This document shows, in pieces, positions 23,651-33,354 of a stretch of 64,000 nucleotides of DNA. The position numbers and the translations under genes are program-made. Source of the stretch: JBBQWZ01 sp038210135 (GTDB taxonomy: Bacteria > Acidobacteriota > Terriglobia > Bryobacterales > Bryobacteraceae); assembly GCA_038210135.1 (NCBI GenBank), contig JBBQWZ010000037.1, positions 1-64,000 on the forward strand, in the 5' to 3' direction. A model generated the notes under the pieces. That model was not told the DNA's origin. It made no database searches and saw only the letters and a program-made list of their open reading frames with translations. Position 1 is the stretch's first letter. The number at the start of each line of letters is the position of its first letter.

Positions 23651-23863
23651 ATGGCAAAGTACGAGTTGACGAAATCGATCGACGCGAAGAAGCTGAACAA
23701 GCGGACGATGAATCCGCTGGGGCCGGAGCGATTTCCGATTCCGTTCGGCGCGATCCTGACGGACCTGAAAGAAGAACGCGGCCTGGTGATTTTCCATTAC
23801 CTGGGCGAGCCGTTCGAGGCGATCAAGCAGGAAGTGGGATCGGCGATCAAAGAGATCGAGTAG
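23651..23863 (+). CDS. 70-residue hypothetical protein
   Basis: The product is a small charged protein beginning MAKYELTKSIDAKKLNKRTM and ending EPFEAIKQEVGSAIKEIE, with a central beta-like stretch (PFGAILTDLKEERGLVIFHY). No signal peptide or membrane segment is present. The frame is intact and its amino-acid composition is protein-like, but the ribosome-binding site is weak and I do not recognise the family. It diverges from the cytochrome b/molybdoenzyme operon. Confidence 0.5.
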   Translation: MAKYELTKSIDAKKLNKRTMNPLGPERFPIPFGAILTDLKEERGLVIFHYLGEPFEAIKQEVGSAIKEIE

Positions 23864-23969
23864 GAGTGGTGCAGGCTGTTAACTGCCGGAACCTACATCC
23901 ACCCAACAGCTCGTGATATGGCTTGTCTGTATCGGCCAGCAGCGTGAACGTGAGGCCCTGCTTGATGGT

Positions 23970-26225
23970 CTATTGTCGCGCTAACGTTTGCGGTCCGCGT
24001 GCAGGATCCGCTGTCAGCGAGAGTGCCATGGTCGCCCAAGCGGTTCCGGCGGCGGAAATCCATTGGTCCAAGCCGTGCGGGAAGCCGCTATCGAAATACG
24101 GCTGGACCCAGATCGAGCGCGACTTCACGTACCACGATCCATCGGCCTCTTGCGTGCGCAATAAGTAAGCCGTTCCTCGCTGGTACACGGGATCAGTAAC
24201 CGGCATCTGACCGGAGACGTTCAGTGCGTACAATGCTTCTCCGGTCGCGTACGCATCCGATTCGAGCGTGTCCAGTTGATTCCAGCCGCCGTCCGCCCTC
24301 TGCAGGGAAGCCAGGTTCTTGGCCGCCGCCGCAATTACCCGAGCATCTCCGCCTCCCCAGGCGAGTCCGAGAAGCCGGAAGGCGCGGTCCTGCTGACTCG
24401 TCGGCTGATTGCGCTGCAACCATTGCGTCGCTCGCGCGATCGCCTTCGCATTTTCCGCCGCGTCCAGCGGACGCCCGTATTTTTGGAATGAATAGATCGC
24501 TAAAGCCGTGTTTTGGAAATCCCCGGAACTCATGGGAGGCCTTCGGGCTGGCAGCACGTTCCAATTTCCCGCCGGCGTTTGTGTGACCAACAAATAGTGC
24601 ACCAGCGCATCTGTGTAGGTGTCGCGCGGCACGCGGTTCATGCCGAAATTGAAGAGCTCCCACGGCAGCGCGACTCCGCTCAGAACCACGGTATTCAAAT
24701 CCAGTAAACGTTCCGCTGTGATTGCGTGCTGGTTCGGGGGGAGCCTTGGAATGGATAGCGGCGCCGGAACACTCTTGTCCCGCGCTAAGGCCGCCGCGGC
24801 CGACGGTAGATCTTGGGCGTGACACGAATTACAGCCGCCGATACGAATGAAATTTCCACTCTGCTTTTCGAGTAGCGACAGCCCCAGCGTCACCGCTTCT
24901 CCAGGCGATCGCTGGCCCGCGGCGGCCCGGGTCATTCCTGCTACGATCATTTCGGGTTTATCGGGAGTGGTCCCAAACAGGCCGGTGAACTCGCGATCTC
25001 CTCGTTTCGCGGCCAGCATCACGGCGGTCTCGCCGTCGCCTCTCCCATTTCGGTCCGCGCCCTTGGCCAGCAACATTTTTACGATGGCAGCCGGCTTCGC
25101 GTCCGACCCCGCGGCATACAGTAGCGGAGTGTATCCGCGAATATCCGCTACATTCACCTCCGCGCCGCGTTCGAGCAGCAGCTTCACCGACTCTTCCACT
25201 CCCGACGACGCCGCCCAAGCCAGGGCATTTTCGTTCCGTTTGGACCTCACCTTCGGATCCGCCCCTCGGTCGAGCAGCATGCGGATTGCTTGCGGATTGC
25301 CGGTCTTTGCAGCTTCGATCAACGCGGTCTCGCCGGCTCCGTTCCGCGCATTCACGTCCACTTTGCGGTCGAGCAGCATTGCCATTGACTCGAGATTCGG
25401 GCGGCTTGACGCGTACATAAGGGCTGTCATCCCGTTCATCGTTTTTGCGCCTGGGTCCGCACCGGCTTTGAGCAATCGTTTGAGAATGGCGGTGCCATCT
25501 CCTAGCAGCGCCGCGTTGTGGGCGGGCGTGCGTCCGTCGATCACCCGGGCGTTTACGTTGGCGCCCCGTTCGAGTAGCAACCGAACTTTCGCAGCATCGT
25601 GAATGCCCCAAAACAGCGGTGTGGATTTTCGCCGGTTCACCGCGTTCACGTCCGCACCGTGATCGAGCAGCAGCTTCATCTCCGCAACCGTACCGAAGGC
25701 GGCCGCATGATGTAGAAGGGTGGAGCCTGACGCATCCCGCTCCTTCACCATCTCCGGATTGGCCGCCAGTAGCTTTTCGACTTCCGCGATGGTTCCCTCG
25801 CGAACGGCGGAGATGAGCATTTCTAGCCTGGGATGGACGGCCTTGGGCGCAGCCTCGGCGACTTCAAGTTCAAAGTCCGCGCCCTGATCGATCCACGCGG
25901 CGAGGATCGCGATTTCGTCGTCCTGGAGCGGTCCGGTCGGAGGCATCTGGAGCCCACCGTCGCCGTTCTTTACCCGCCGCATCAGCTTGCTTTCGCCACT
26001 CTTACCCGGAATAATCACGGGACCGTAATCGCCTCCGCGCAAAGCAAGTTGCCGCCGGTCGAGCCGCAGGCCTCCCTGCTGGACGTCTCCGCTGTGGCAG
26101 GAATAGCATTTCTGTGCGAGCAGGGGCTCCACCGTTTTTAAGAAATCGACCTTCGGCGAACCTGGATGCGAAGCCGTCTGCGCGTAGGCCACCACCGCGA
26201 ATAGGACGAAAGATGCAGAACGCAT
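23970..26225 (-). CDS. Periplasmic cytochrome c - ankyrin repeat - second heme site - toroid fusion protein
   Basis: The product is 751 residues. ATG 26225 is chosen for GGAGGG 7 bases upstream and the signal peptide MRSASFVLFAVVAYAQ. Residues 25-115 are a planctomycete-type cytochrome c (CYSCH at 40-44, LQMPP methionine loop at about 92-96, AAWIDQGADFE). Residues 132-415 hold eight or so ankyrin repeats (STLLHHAAAFGTVAEMKLLL; DGRTPAHNAALLGDG). A second c-type site CNSCH is at 465-469. Residues about 540-751 are helical with QxxDGGW repeats (LQRADGGWNQL; TQEADGSWYVK), like squalene/hopene-cyclase or prenyltransferase toroids. Electron transfer plus protein-protein recognition in the periplasm is a reasonable guess; substrate and partner are unknown. 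Confidence 0.85.
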   Translation of the reverse strand: MRSASFVLFAVVAYAQTASHPGSPKVDFLKTVEPLLAQKCYSCHSGDVQQGGLRLDRRQLALRGGDYGPVIIPGKSGESKLMRRVKNGDGGLQMPPTGPLQDDEIAILAAWIDQGADFELEVAEAAPKAVHPRLEMLISAVREGTIAEVEKLLAANPEMVKERDASGSTLLHHAAAFGTVAEMKLLLDHGADVNAVNRRKSTPLFWGIHDAAKVRLLLERGANVNARVIDGRTPAHNAALLGDGTAILKRLLKAGADPGAKTMNGMTALMYASSRPNLESMAMLLDRKVDVNARNGAGETALIEAAKTGNPQAIRMLLDRGADPKVRSKRNENALAWAASSGVEESVKLLLERGAEVNVADIRGYTPLLYAAGSDAKPAAIVKMLLAKGADRNGRGDGETAVMLAAKRGDREFTGLFGTTPDKPEMIVAGMTRAAAGQRSPGEAVTLGLSLLEKQSGNFIRIGGCNSCHAQDLPSAAAALARDKSVPAPLSIPRLPPNQHAITAERLLDLNTVVLSGVALPWELFNFGMNRVPRDTYTDALVHYLLVTQTPAGNWNVLPARRPPMSSGDFQNTALAIYSFQKYGRPLDAAENAKAIARATQWLQRNQPTSQQDRAFRLLGLAWGGGDARVIAAAAKNLASLQRADGGWNQLDTLESDAYATGEALYALNVSGQMPVTDPVYQRGTAYLLRTQEADGSWYVKSRSIWVQPYFDSGFPHGLDQWISAAGTAWATMALSLTADPARGPQTLARQ

Positions 26226-26643
26226 GGCGAAGCCCTCCCCGTGGCGACTATAGCAGGTCCTACTCGATGTAGTTGATACGGGTTCTGAATCTCTAAATTC
26301 CTGGCGCGACTTCAGCGAACTCAACGTTGTCGTGCCAGCGGGCGCGCCATGTCTTGTCTAAATGGGTCATATCGCGGCGAATTTTGGGCTCTTTGACGCA
26401 GTAAAGAGCGAACAATGAGCTACAATTTATTATCTCAACTCATTGAGCAGGTGAGTTCCACGGTCTCTGGGCATACGCATGCACTATTATTTGACACAAT
26501 TTCGAGATGATATTGGGACAAAGAGGGGAAGTACCGCCCGGACTCGATACCACCGTATTGAGTTCGCCCGTTGCTTGAAAACCTCTCCAAAACGAACAAC
26601 ACGGGTCGTTTCTTGAGGCGTAATCCGTCATCGGGGAGGCCGT
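26226..26643. other. Divergent intergenic region, no gene seen
   Basis: This 418-bp gap between divergent genes should carry both promoters. It is noticeably more A/T-rich than its surroundings. A ttgaca hexamer occurs near 26497, but no -10 box lies at a proper distance. GGGGAGG at 26633-26639 is the ribosome-binding site of the next gene. A minus-strand open frame inside it has no family resemblance. Confidence 0.45.
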
Positions 26644-29600
26644 ATGTTCGTTTCGCGCTCACTGTTGCGCTTTAGTTTGCTCGCCGTTCTTGCCGCCTTG
26701 TTCTGCGCATCCAGCGCCGCGCTCACCCTCAGCACAACGACGCTCGCGGCGTCGACGAATCCGGTGCGCTACGGCCAAGCCCTTACCTTGACTGCGACCG
26801 TCACAGCCGGGGCAACCGGCAAGGTTACGTTTTACGACGGTGTTGCAATTCTAGGCATTTTAAGCCTTTCCGGACCTACGGCGTCGATAACAACACTGAT
26901 GCTGCCTTCAGGCACCAGAAATCTGCGCGCATACTATGCCGGCGACGCGACCTACGGACCCAGCACTTCCGCCGACCTCCTGCAAACCGTTACGCCGGGT
27001 CCTTCTCTTGGGTTAAAGTCCGCGGTCGACTATCCGACGGGACTGGGTACGCGTTCTGTAGCGGTGGCTGATTTTGACGGCGATCTTAAACTCGATCTCG
27101 CGACGGCTAATAGCAATAGCGGCAGCGTCAGTATCCTGCTCGGCAATGGCGACGGCACGTTTCGGGCGGCTGTAAATTACGCGGCCGGTTCAGGCCCTTT
27201 TTTTGTCGTTACCGGCGACTGGAATGGAGACGGTAAGCCTGATCTTGCGGTTGCCAACAGCTTCGGCAATTCGATCAGTATTTTGCTCGGAAACGGGAAT
27301 GGGACTTTCCAAAACGCAATTTCGATTACCCTACCCGCGGGCGCTCAGTACCTCGCTGTGGGCGACTTCAACCAGGATGGAAAGGCGGATCTGGCAGTCG
27401 CTTCTTCCGGCGGTTCCAGCATCCTGCTCGGGAACGGAGACGGTACTTTCCAAGCGCCGGCAGCACTTGGCTTCGGAGCGCGTAACGTCGCCGTAGGCGA
27501 CATCAATCACGACGGAAAGACAGACCTCGTTTTCAGTTTGGATTACAACACGATCGCGGTGCTTCCGGGCAAAGGAGATGGCACTTTCGGCCCCTCGACC
27601 ACGTTTACGGCGGGTTCGTACTCGCTCGCGCTAGCCGATATAAACGGGGACGGCAACCTGGACATCGTGGTGGGCGACTTGTATTACTACGGTGGAACGT
27701 GCGCCTATTTTCTTGGGAATGGCGACGGCACGTTTCAAGGTCGAGTCTTTTTTGGCGCGAACACATACGCGCTCGGACTCACGCCAGTAGACATCAACGG
27801 GGACGGTGTGCTCGATGCCGTGCTGGTTTCGAACACCTTTTCCTCGGTGGCAGTTCTCCTCGGGAATGGGAACGGGAGCTTCCAGGGATATGTCGGCTTC
27901 CCGCTGTCATCCTCCGCCTCCGCGATGGCCACCGGCGACTTCAACGGAGACGGCAAAGTGGACGTGGCGGTTGTCCCGCTGAATAGTAACCACGTCAGCA
28001 TACTTTTGGGCGGCGCAGTTCCTGATCTTTCGATCACCCTTTCTCATGGAAATGGCTTCACCCAGGGGCAGGTGGGAGCGAGTTACAAAGTGACGGTCGG
28101 TAACATTGGCGACGTGGGCTCGTCTGGCGCTGTTGGCGTTGTGGTCACTATGCCGGCCGGCAACCTGACTCTAACCTCGATTTCCGGCTCCGGCTGGACC
28201 TGTTTTCCAGGCACGGCGACCTGCACACGTTCGGATACGTTACCGCCGGGGGGCAGCTATTCCCCAATCTATGCACTTGTAAACGTAAGCAGTGCTACAG
28301 GCAGCGTGACGACCACCGCGAGCGTTTCGGGCGGAGGGGACGGAAATAGCGCGAATAACCTGGCGACGGATACAACCAATGTCCGACTGAGTACCAGCTT
28401 GAGTCTTCTTTCGACGCCCAATCCTTCTGTGTTCGGCAAGTCGATCACGCTCGACGCATCGGTAAGCAACGGGTCCGGCAAGGTGACGTTTTATGACGGC
28501 GCGAGGATGTTGGGAGTCGGCACGGTGTTCGCCGGTCATGCAACGCTTACCACTTCTTTGCTGGCCAGCGGGCAACACTCCTTAACGGCGCGCTACGACG
28601 GCGACACAACCTACGGCCCGAGCCTCACGCCGGCTGTACTTCAAACCGTAAACGCCGTCTCCGCCACCGGCGCGCTGCCGAGCCGAACCATTACAGTTGG
28701 ATCGACTCCACTCGAGGTGATCGTGGCCGATCTCAACGGCGATGGCAGGTCCGACATCATTACCGCCAATGCCTTGGATGTGAGCGTCCTGTTAGGAAAC
28801 GGTGACGGTACATTCCAAACAGCCGTAAGCTATGCGCCACAGCCAAACAACGGGTACAGCTCTTTCACGAGCGTAGCTGTGGGCGACGTGAATGGAGATG
28901 GGAAACCGGACTTGGTGGTGGTCTCCAGATCCAACTCGGTCTCGGTATCGGTTTTAATCGGCAACGGCGACGGCACCTTTCAAAGTCCTGTGGTGCTGCC
29001 CGCGATTTCGACGGGCCTGATTTCCCGCGGAGTTTCGATCGCGGATGTGACTCGCGACGGCGCCGCGGATATCGTGATTCTCGGGGATTCTGGAGTCACG
29101 GTTCTACCCGGAAATGGCAACGGTACATTTCAGGCCGCCGTCGTCACGACAATCCCTTTCGGCATCCAATCCGGCTTCGCCTCGCTCGTAGACATGAACC
29201 AGGATGGAATCCTCGACCTGGTCACGACGACTTCGGCGTACGGGCCCACTGTGAATGTCTACCTGAGCATGGGCGATGGCAGTTTTCAGGCACCAATCAC
29301 TCATTCAGGAATCTCCACCTACGCGATGGCCCTCACCGCGGGCGATTTCACTGGGGACGGCAAAGCGGATGTTGCCATCATCTACTGGGTCGGCGTCGGG
29401 TTGTTGACCGGCAACGGCGACGGCACGGTTCAAAATCCGCTCTTGTCGCCGTTGAGCGCGGTGCCTGGCAGTGTTGTCGTCGCTGGCGACTTCAATGGAG
29501 ATGGGAAGCTCGACTTCGCTTACGGCGGATATTCTCAGGGCACCGTGACTCTTGCGTTCGGCAATGGCGATGGAACATTTCAAGTCGGTACGTCCCTGCG

Positions 29601-32600
29601 GACGGATGGATACGGCGGCGGGATCGCTGTGGGAGATTTCAACGGCGACGGAAAGCCCGATTTTGTTGTAACGACTCCCAACCTAAGTACGATCAATGTT
29701 TTCCTGGGTGCACAGTTTTCGGGGCTTGGCGTCACTTCCAATCACATCGGACGGTTCACCGCCGGGTCGACGGGCTCGTATCAAATTCTCATCACCAATC
29801 CGAACTATGCGGTGACGACGCAGACCGTTTCCGTGGTGGATACGCTTCCGGCGGGCTTCACCGCGACTTCGATTTCGGGCACGGGATGGATTTGCGATAT
29901 CAGCACGGTCAGTTGCAGCCGTAACGAGAGTTTGACCACGGGAGCAAGTTTCCCTCCGATTACCGTCACCGTCGCCATCGCGGCGAATCTACCTGCTTCG
30001 ACCGTGAACAACCAGGTTTCAGTTTCAAACGCCGGTATCGTCAACAGCGCCACCGACCCCACCGGGACCGTACTGTCTTCCACCACTTCGCTCACCGCCT
30101 CGCCACTGCCAGCGCAGCTAGGGCAACCCGTGACTCTTCTAGCGACCGTTACCGGAGGAATCTCGGGAGCAGTCACTTTCCTGGACGGAGCCGCGTACGC
30201 GGGATCCGCAGTGCTCTCAGCTGGTCATGCCACGGTGGTTACCCGCATGCTGGGATCGGGTACTCACGCGCTTACCGCGGTGTATAGCGGCGATGCGACG
30301 CATGGGGCGAGCCGGTCTACGGCGCAAACAGTGCTTATCGTGGCCGGCGCCTCCAGCGGATTGACGGCCGGACTGCAACCGGCAACCGGGAGCGGTCCGC
30401 AGATGGTAGTGACCGGTGACTTCAATGGAGATGGGAATCTCGACCTGGTTACGCCTAACTCCACTGCAAACACGGTCAGCGTACTGCTCGGGAACGGGAA
30501 CGGCACCTTCCGCGCGAAGGTGGACTATGCCGCTGGCACACAGCCGATGGCTGTGGTGGTGGGCGATTTTAACGGCGACGGGATCCAGGATCTGGCGGTG
30601 GCGAATCAGGTCAGCCATACGCTCAGCATTCTGCTTGGCAATGGCGACGGAACGTTCCAGCCCGCTTCGAGCATTGACACCATTCAGAATCCCACTCGAA
30701 TTTGGAACGGTGATTTTAATCAGGACGGGAATTTGGATCTGGTCGTTCTCTTCGCTGGCGGAGATGCGCAGATCTACTTCGGAAACGGCGATGCGACTTT
30801 CCGGCAGGGTTCCAGTCTGGGTTTTGGTTCCACCGTGGCGATCACTCCCGGCGACTTCAACGGAGATGGAAAAACCGATCTCGCGTTGCACGCCTATTCC
30901 GGTATCGCCTTGCTGAGCGGAATAGGCGACGGCACATTCTCAAGTGTCTATCCATACGCCAACGGAAGTTACAACCCGCGGGCCACCGCGGCGGGCGATC
31001 TGAATCACGACGGCTTCCTGGACCTGGTGACGACGGACAGCAGCGCTGTCAACGTGTTCCTCGGAAACGGAGACGGGACCTTTAGGCCGTATGTGACGTA
31101 CGCGGTGGGCTCTACGCCGGCGGCGGTCGCGATTGGCGACGTGAATGGCGACGGAATCCCGGACATCCTCGCGGCCAACAGCGGAGGCAACACGATATCC
31201 ATCCTGTTGGGAAAGGGCGATGGTACGTTCCTCCCGCAAAGCTCCTACTCAGCCGGGTCGTCGCCGCTCGGCGTCGCGGTGGGCGACTTCAACGGCGATG
31301 GCCGCCTGGATGTCGCTGTGGCCAACTTCCAAAGCAACAACCTGACCGTACTGCTCGGCGTGCTGACGTCCGTGCTGCAGATTACCAGCACGCACACCGG
31401 AAACTTTCTCTTTGGGCAGCCTGCCTCGTACACGATTAAAGTGATCAACGACGGACCGGGAGCTACCACCGGTGTGGTGAGCGTGGTCGATACGCTGCCC
31501 GCCGGTCTCACGGCTACCGCCATCAGCGGAGCGGGTTGGAGTTGCACGCTGGCAACACTCACCTGCACACGGGCGGATTCCTTGGCCGCCGGCGCCAGCT
31601 TCCCGAACCTCTTCGTCTCGGTAAATGTCGCCCCGAACGCGCCTCCGCAGGTAACCAACAGTGTGAGCGTATCCGCCGCCGGTTCGGTCGCCGCCAGCGG
31701 AACGGATCCGACTACCGTGACGTCGGCCGCGATGCCTCCGCCGGTGCTCTCGTCGCCGGTTGACGGGCAAACCGGCGTTTCGGTCAACGCCGCGCTGACC
31801 TGGTCGGCGTCCGCCGGGGCAACCGGCTATGACATCCAGCTGGGTGTGACTTCGCCGCCGATTAACCTCGCGACCGTCGCTGGACTTACGTTCAGTTCCA
31901 CCCTTCAGCCCGGAACGACCTATTACTGGCAGGTGACCGCGCGGAATAGCGCGGGCGGAAGCGCCTCGACAATCTGGTCGTTTACCACCGCGGGAAGCAA
32001 GGCGCCCAATCCGGGCAACGTAAGCCCCACGGCTGGTTCCGGCCTCACGCAACAGATGACCTTTACCTTTAACGATCCGCGAGGATGGCAGGATTTGGGC
32101 GTCATGAACATTCTGGTCAGCAACGCCCTCGACGGAAGGCAGGCGTGTTTCCTCGCCTACTCGAGGACGATTAACGTCCTTTACCTGGTCAACGATCCCG
32201 GGGATGCGCTGCTACCAGGTCTGGTAATGAACGGAACCGGCACCGTCGGAAACAGCCAGTGCACCATCAACGGCGCTACTTCATCGGTCACCGGTAGCGG
32301 AAATGTCCTGACCATCGTACTTGGTGTTTCCTTTGCTCCGGGCTTCGCCGGAAACAAGATTACCTATCTGGCGGCCCGCGACATCGCGGAAAACAACTCC
32401 GGCTGGCAGGCGCTCGGCGTTTGGCAGGTTCCCGGACAGGCGCAGACCACCACCACGGCGGTCGCCGATCTGACACCGAAGCGCGGTTCCGGGTTGACCC
32501 AGGCTTTCACGTTTACGTTTACCGATAGCGCGGGCTGGCAGAATCTCGGCGTCGTCAACATGCTGGTCAACGATGCGCTCGACGGTCGCCATGGCTGCTA

Positions 32601-32889
32601 TCTCGCCTATGCGCGATCCATCAACGTTTTGTACCTGGTCGACGACCCCGGTCTCAACCTGCTCCCCGGCCTGACGATGAATGGCGCCGGTTCCGTCGAG
32701 AATAGCCAATGCAGTGTAGACGGCGTCAATTCTTCGGTTTCAGGAAATGGCAATTCGCTAATCGTCACGCTGAAACTGACATTCAAGGGCTCGTTCAGCG
32801 GCAACCGTCTGATTTTTGGGGCTGCGCGGGATGTGACCGACGCCAATAATACGGGCTGGCGGCCCATCGGTTCCTGGACGATTCAGTAA
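26644..32889 (+). CDS. Giant secreted FG-GAP/VCBS and Ig-like repeat protein
   Basis: The product is 2081 residues with a signal peptide at 1-25 (LLRFSLLAVLAALFCASSAA). The plan repeats three times: a Big_3_5-type Ig domain (VTFYDGVAILG / VTFYDGARMLG / VTFLDGAAYAG), a run of FG-GAP/VCBS repeats with Ca-binding DxNxDGxxD loops and SVLLGNGDGTF strands, then a DUF11-like domain (DTLPAGFTATSISGTGWIC). After the third round come a fibronectin-III-like domain (about 1695-1785) and two tandem copies of a roughly 145-residue domain (GSGLTQQMTFTFNDPRGWQD ... RTINVLYLVNDPG ... SGWQALGVW) that I know only as a recurrent acidobacterial C-terminal module. It is probably an extracellular adhesin or surface protein; no catalytic domain is visible. 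Confidence 0.9.
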   Translation: MFVSRSLLRFSLLAVLAALFCASSAALTLSTTTLAASTNPVRYGQALTLTATVTAGATGKVTFYDGVAILGILSLSGPTASITTLMLPSGTRNLRAYYAGDATYGPSTSADLLQTVTPGPSLGLKSAVDYPTGLGTRSVAVADFDGDLKLDLATANSNSGSVSILLGNGDGTFRAAVNYAAGSGPFFVVTGDWNGDGKPDLAVANSFGNSISILLGNGNGTFQNAISITLPAGAQYLAVGDFNQDGKADLAVASSGGSSILLGNGDGTFQAPAALGFGARNVAVGDINHDGKTDLVFSLDYNTIAVLPGKGDGTFGPSTTFTAGSYSLALADINGDGNLDIVVGDLYYYGGTCAYFLGNGDGTFQGRVFFGANTYALGLTPVDINGDGVLDAVLVSNTFSSVAVLLGNGNGSFQGYVGFPLSSSASAMATGDFNGDGKVDVAVVPLNSNHVSILLGGAVPDLSITLSHGNGFTQGQVGASYKVTVGNIGDVGSSGAVGVVVTMPAGNLTLTSISGSGWTCFPGTATCTRSDTLPPGGSYSPIYALVNVSSATGSVTTTASVSGGGDGNSANNLATDTTNVRLSTSLSLLSTPNPSVFGKSITLDASVSNGSGKVTFYDGARMLGVGTVFAGHATLTTSLLASGQHSLTARYDGDTTYGPSLTPAVLQTVNAVSATGALPSRTITVGSTPLEVIVADLNGDGRSDIITANALDVSVLLGNGDGTFQTAVSYAPQPNNGYSSFTSVAVGDVNGDGKPDLVVVSRSNSVSVSVLIGNGDGTFQSPVVLPAISTGLISRGVSIADVTRDGAADIVILGDSGVTVLPGNGNGTFQAAVVTTIPFGIQSGFASLVDMNQDGILDLVTTTSAYGPTVNVYLSMGDGSFQAPITHSGISTYAMALTAGDFTGDGKADVAIIYWVGVGLLTGNGDGTVQNPLLSPLSAVPGSVVVAGDFNGDGKLDFAYGGYSQGTVTLAFGNGDGTFQVGTSLRTDGYGGGIAVGDFNGDGKPDFVVTTPNLSTINVFLGAQFSGLGVTSNHIGRFTAGSTGSYQILITNPNYAVTTQTVSVVDTLPAGFTATSISGTGWICDISTVSCSRNESLTTGASFPPITVTVAIAANLPASTVNNQVSVSNAGIVNSATDPTGTVLSSTTSLTASPLPAQLGQPVTLLATVTGGISGAVTFLDGAAYAGSAVLSAGHATVVTRMLGSGTHALTAVYSGDATHGASRSTAQTVLIVAGASSGLTAGLQPATGSGPQMVVTGDFNGDGNLDLVTPNSTANTVSVLLGNGNGTFRAKVDYAAGTQPMAVVVGDFNGDGIQDLAVANQVSHTLSILLGNGDGTFQPASSIDTIQNPTRIWNGDFNQDGNLDLVVLFAGGDAQIYFGNGDATFRQGSSLGFGSTVAITPGDFNGDGKTDLALHAYSGIALLSGIGDGTFSSVYPYANGSYNPRATAAGDLNHDGFLDLVTTDSSAVNVFLGNGDGTFRPYVTYAVGSTPAAVAIGDVNGDGIPDILAANSGGNTISILLGKGDGTFLPQSSYSAGSSPLGVAVGDFNGDGRLDVAVANFQSNNLTVLLGVLTSVLQITSTHTGNFLFGQPASYTIKVINDGPGATTGVVSVVDTLPAGLTATAISGAGWSCTLATLTCTRADSLAAGASFPNLFVSVNVAPNAPPQVTNSVSVSAAGSVAASGTDPTTVTSAAMPPPVLSSPVDGQTGVSVNAALTWSASAGATGYDIQLGVTSPPINLATVAGLTFSSTLQPGTTYYWQVTARNSAGGSASTIWSFTTAGSKAPNPGNVSPTAGSGLTQQMTFTFNDPRGWQDLGVMNILVSNALDGRQACFLAYSRTINVLYLVNDPGDALLPGLVMNGTGTVGNSQCTINGATSSVTGSGNVLTIVLGVSFAPGFAGNKITYLAARDIAENNSGWQALGVWQVPGQAQTTTTAVADLTPKRGSGLTQAFTFTFTDSAGWQNLGVVNMLVNDALDGRHGCYLAYARSINVLYLVDDPGLNLLPGLTMNGAGSVENSQCSVDGVNSSVSGNGNSLIVTLKLTFKGSFSGNRLIFGAARDVTDANNTGWRPIGSWTIQ

Positions 32890-33354
32890 GAGAACCACTG
32901 GCGCGCCTGGATGCGTGAGGTTTCGGCTGTACTCGTCGCGCGAAGAAACGATTTCACGGACAGCATCGTCGAAACGCCGGATCGTGATCGGTCGTGAGCG
33001 GTCTCCTCTAGAGCCCCCCGTCCCAACCGACACCTTGCATCAACCTGCGCGAATTCCAGACGAATCAGCACCTCAACGCCAACCCGCCTCACATTGCGCG
33101 GGGCCACTCCGATAAGAACGGAGTGCATGCTTCGGGCGCACAAGGAGTTGTGCAGTGAGACGCCGTTTCTTTCCGGTCGAGCGCCGGGTCTCGCCGGCCA
33201 TCTTAATAACTCTGGCGTGGGACAGAACCGTATTTTTCTCAAACTCACGCAATGGCTCTGAAGAGGCGTGGAAATTTCACCGCTACGGAAAAAAAGGTGA
33301 GCCAATTGTCCGTGGCGGCCCACTACCACAGCGCAGGTCTCAACCGATAGAGCG
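32890..33354. other. Intergenic region before the chemosensory cluster
   Basis: This 465-bp gap has no frame with convincing coding character on either strand. It marks a composition step: the chemosensory genes that follow are visibly richer in G/C than the repeat-protein gene before. The cheA promoter should lie here, but I find no clear sigma-54, sigma-28 or sigma-70 elements. The remnant of an earlier gene cannot be excluded. Confidence 0.4.

Noticed and set aside
26440..26643. Riboswitch (c-di-GMP type) in the leader of the giant repeat protein
   Set aside because: A few bases resemble the consensus, but the paired stems and conserved tetraloop/receptor could not be laid out.
26435..26662. 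Possible small gene upstream of the giant repeat protein (-)
   Set aside because: No family resemblance, starts over the ribosome-binding site of the plus-strand gene, and the region is needed for two divergent promoters.
33338..33351. Sigma-28-like -10 box (accgatag) before cheA
   Set aside because: No taaa-type -35 element at the required distance, and no flagellar genes are present.
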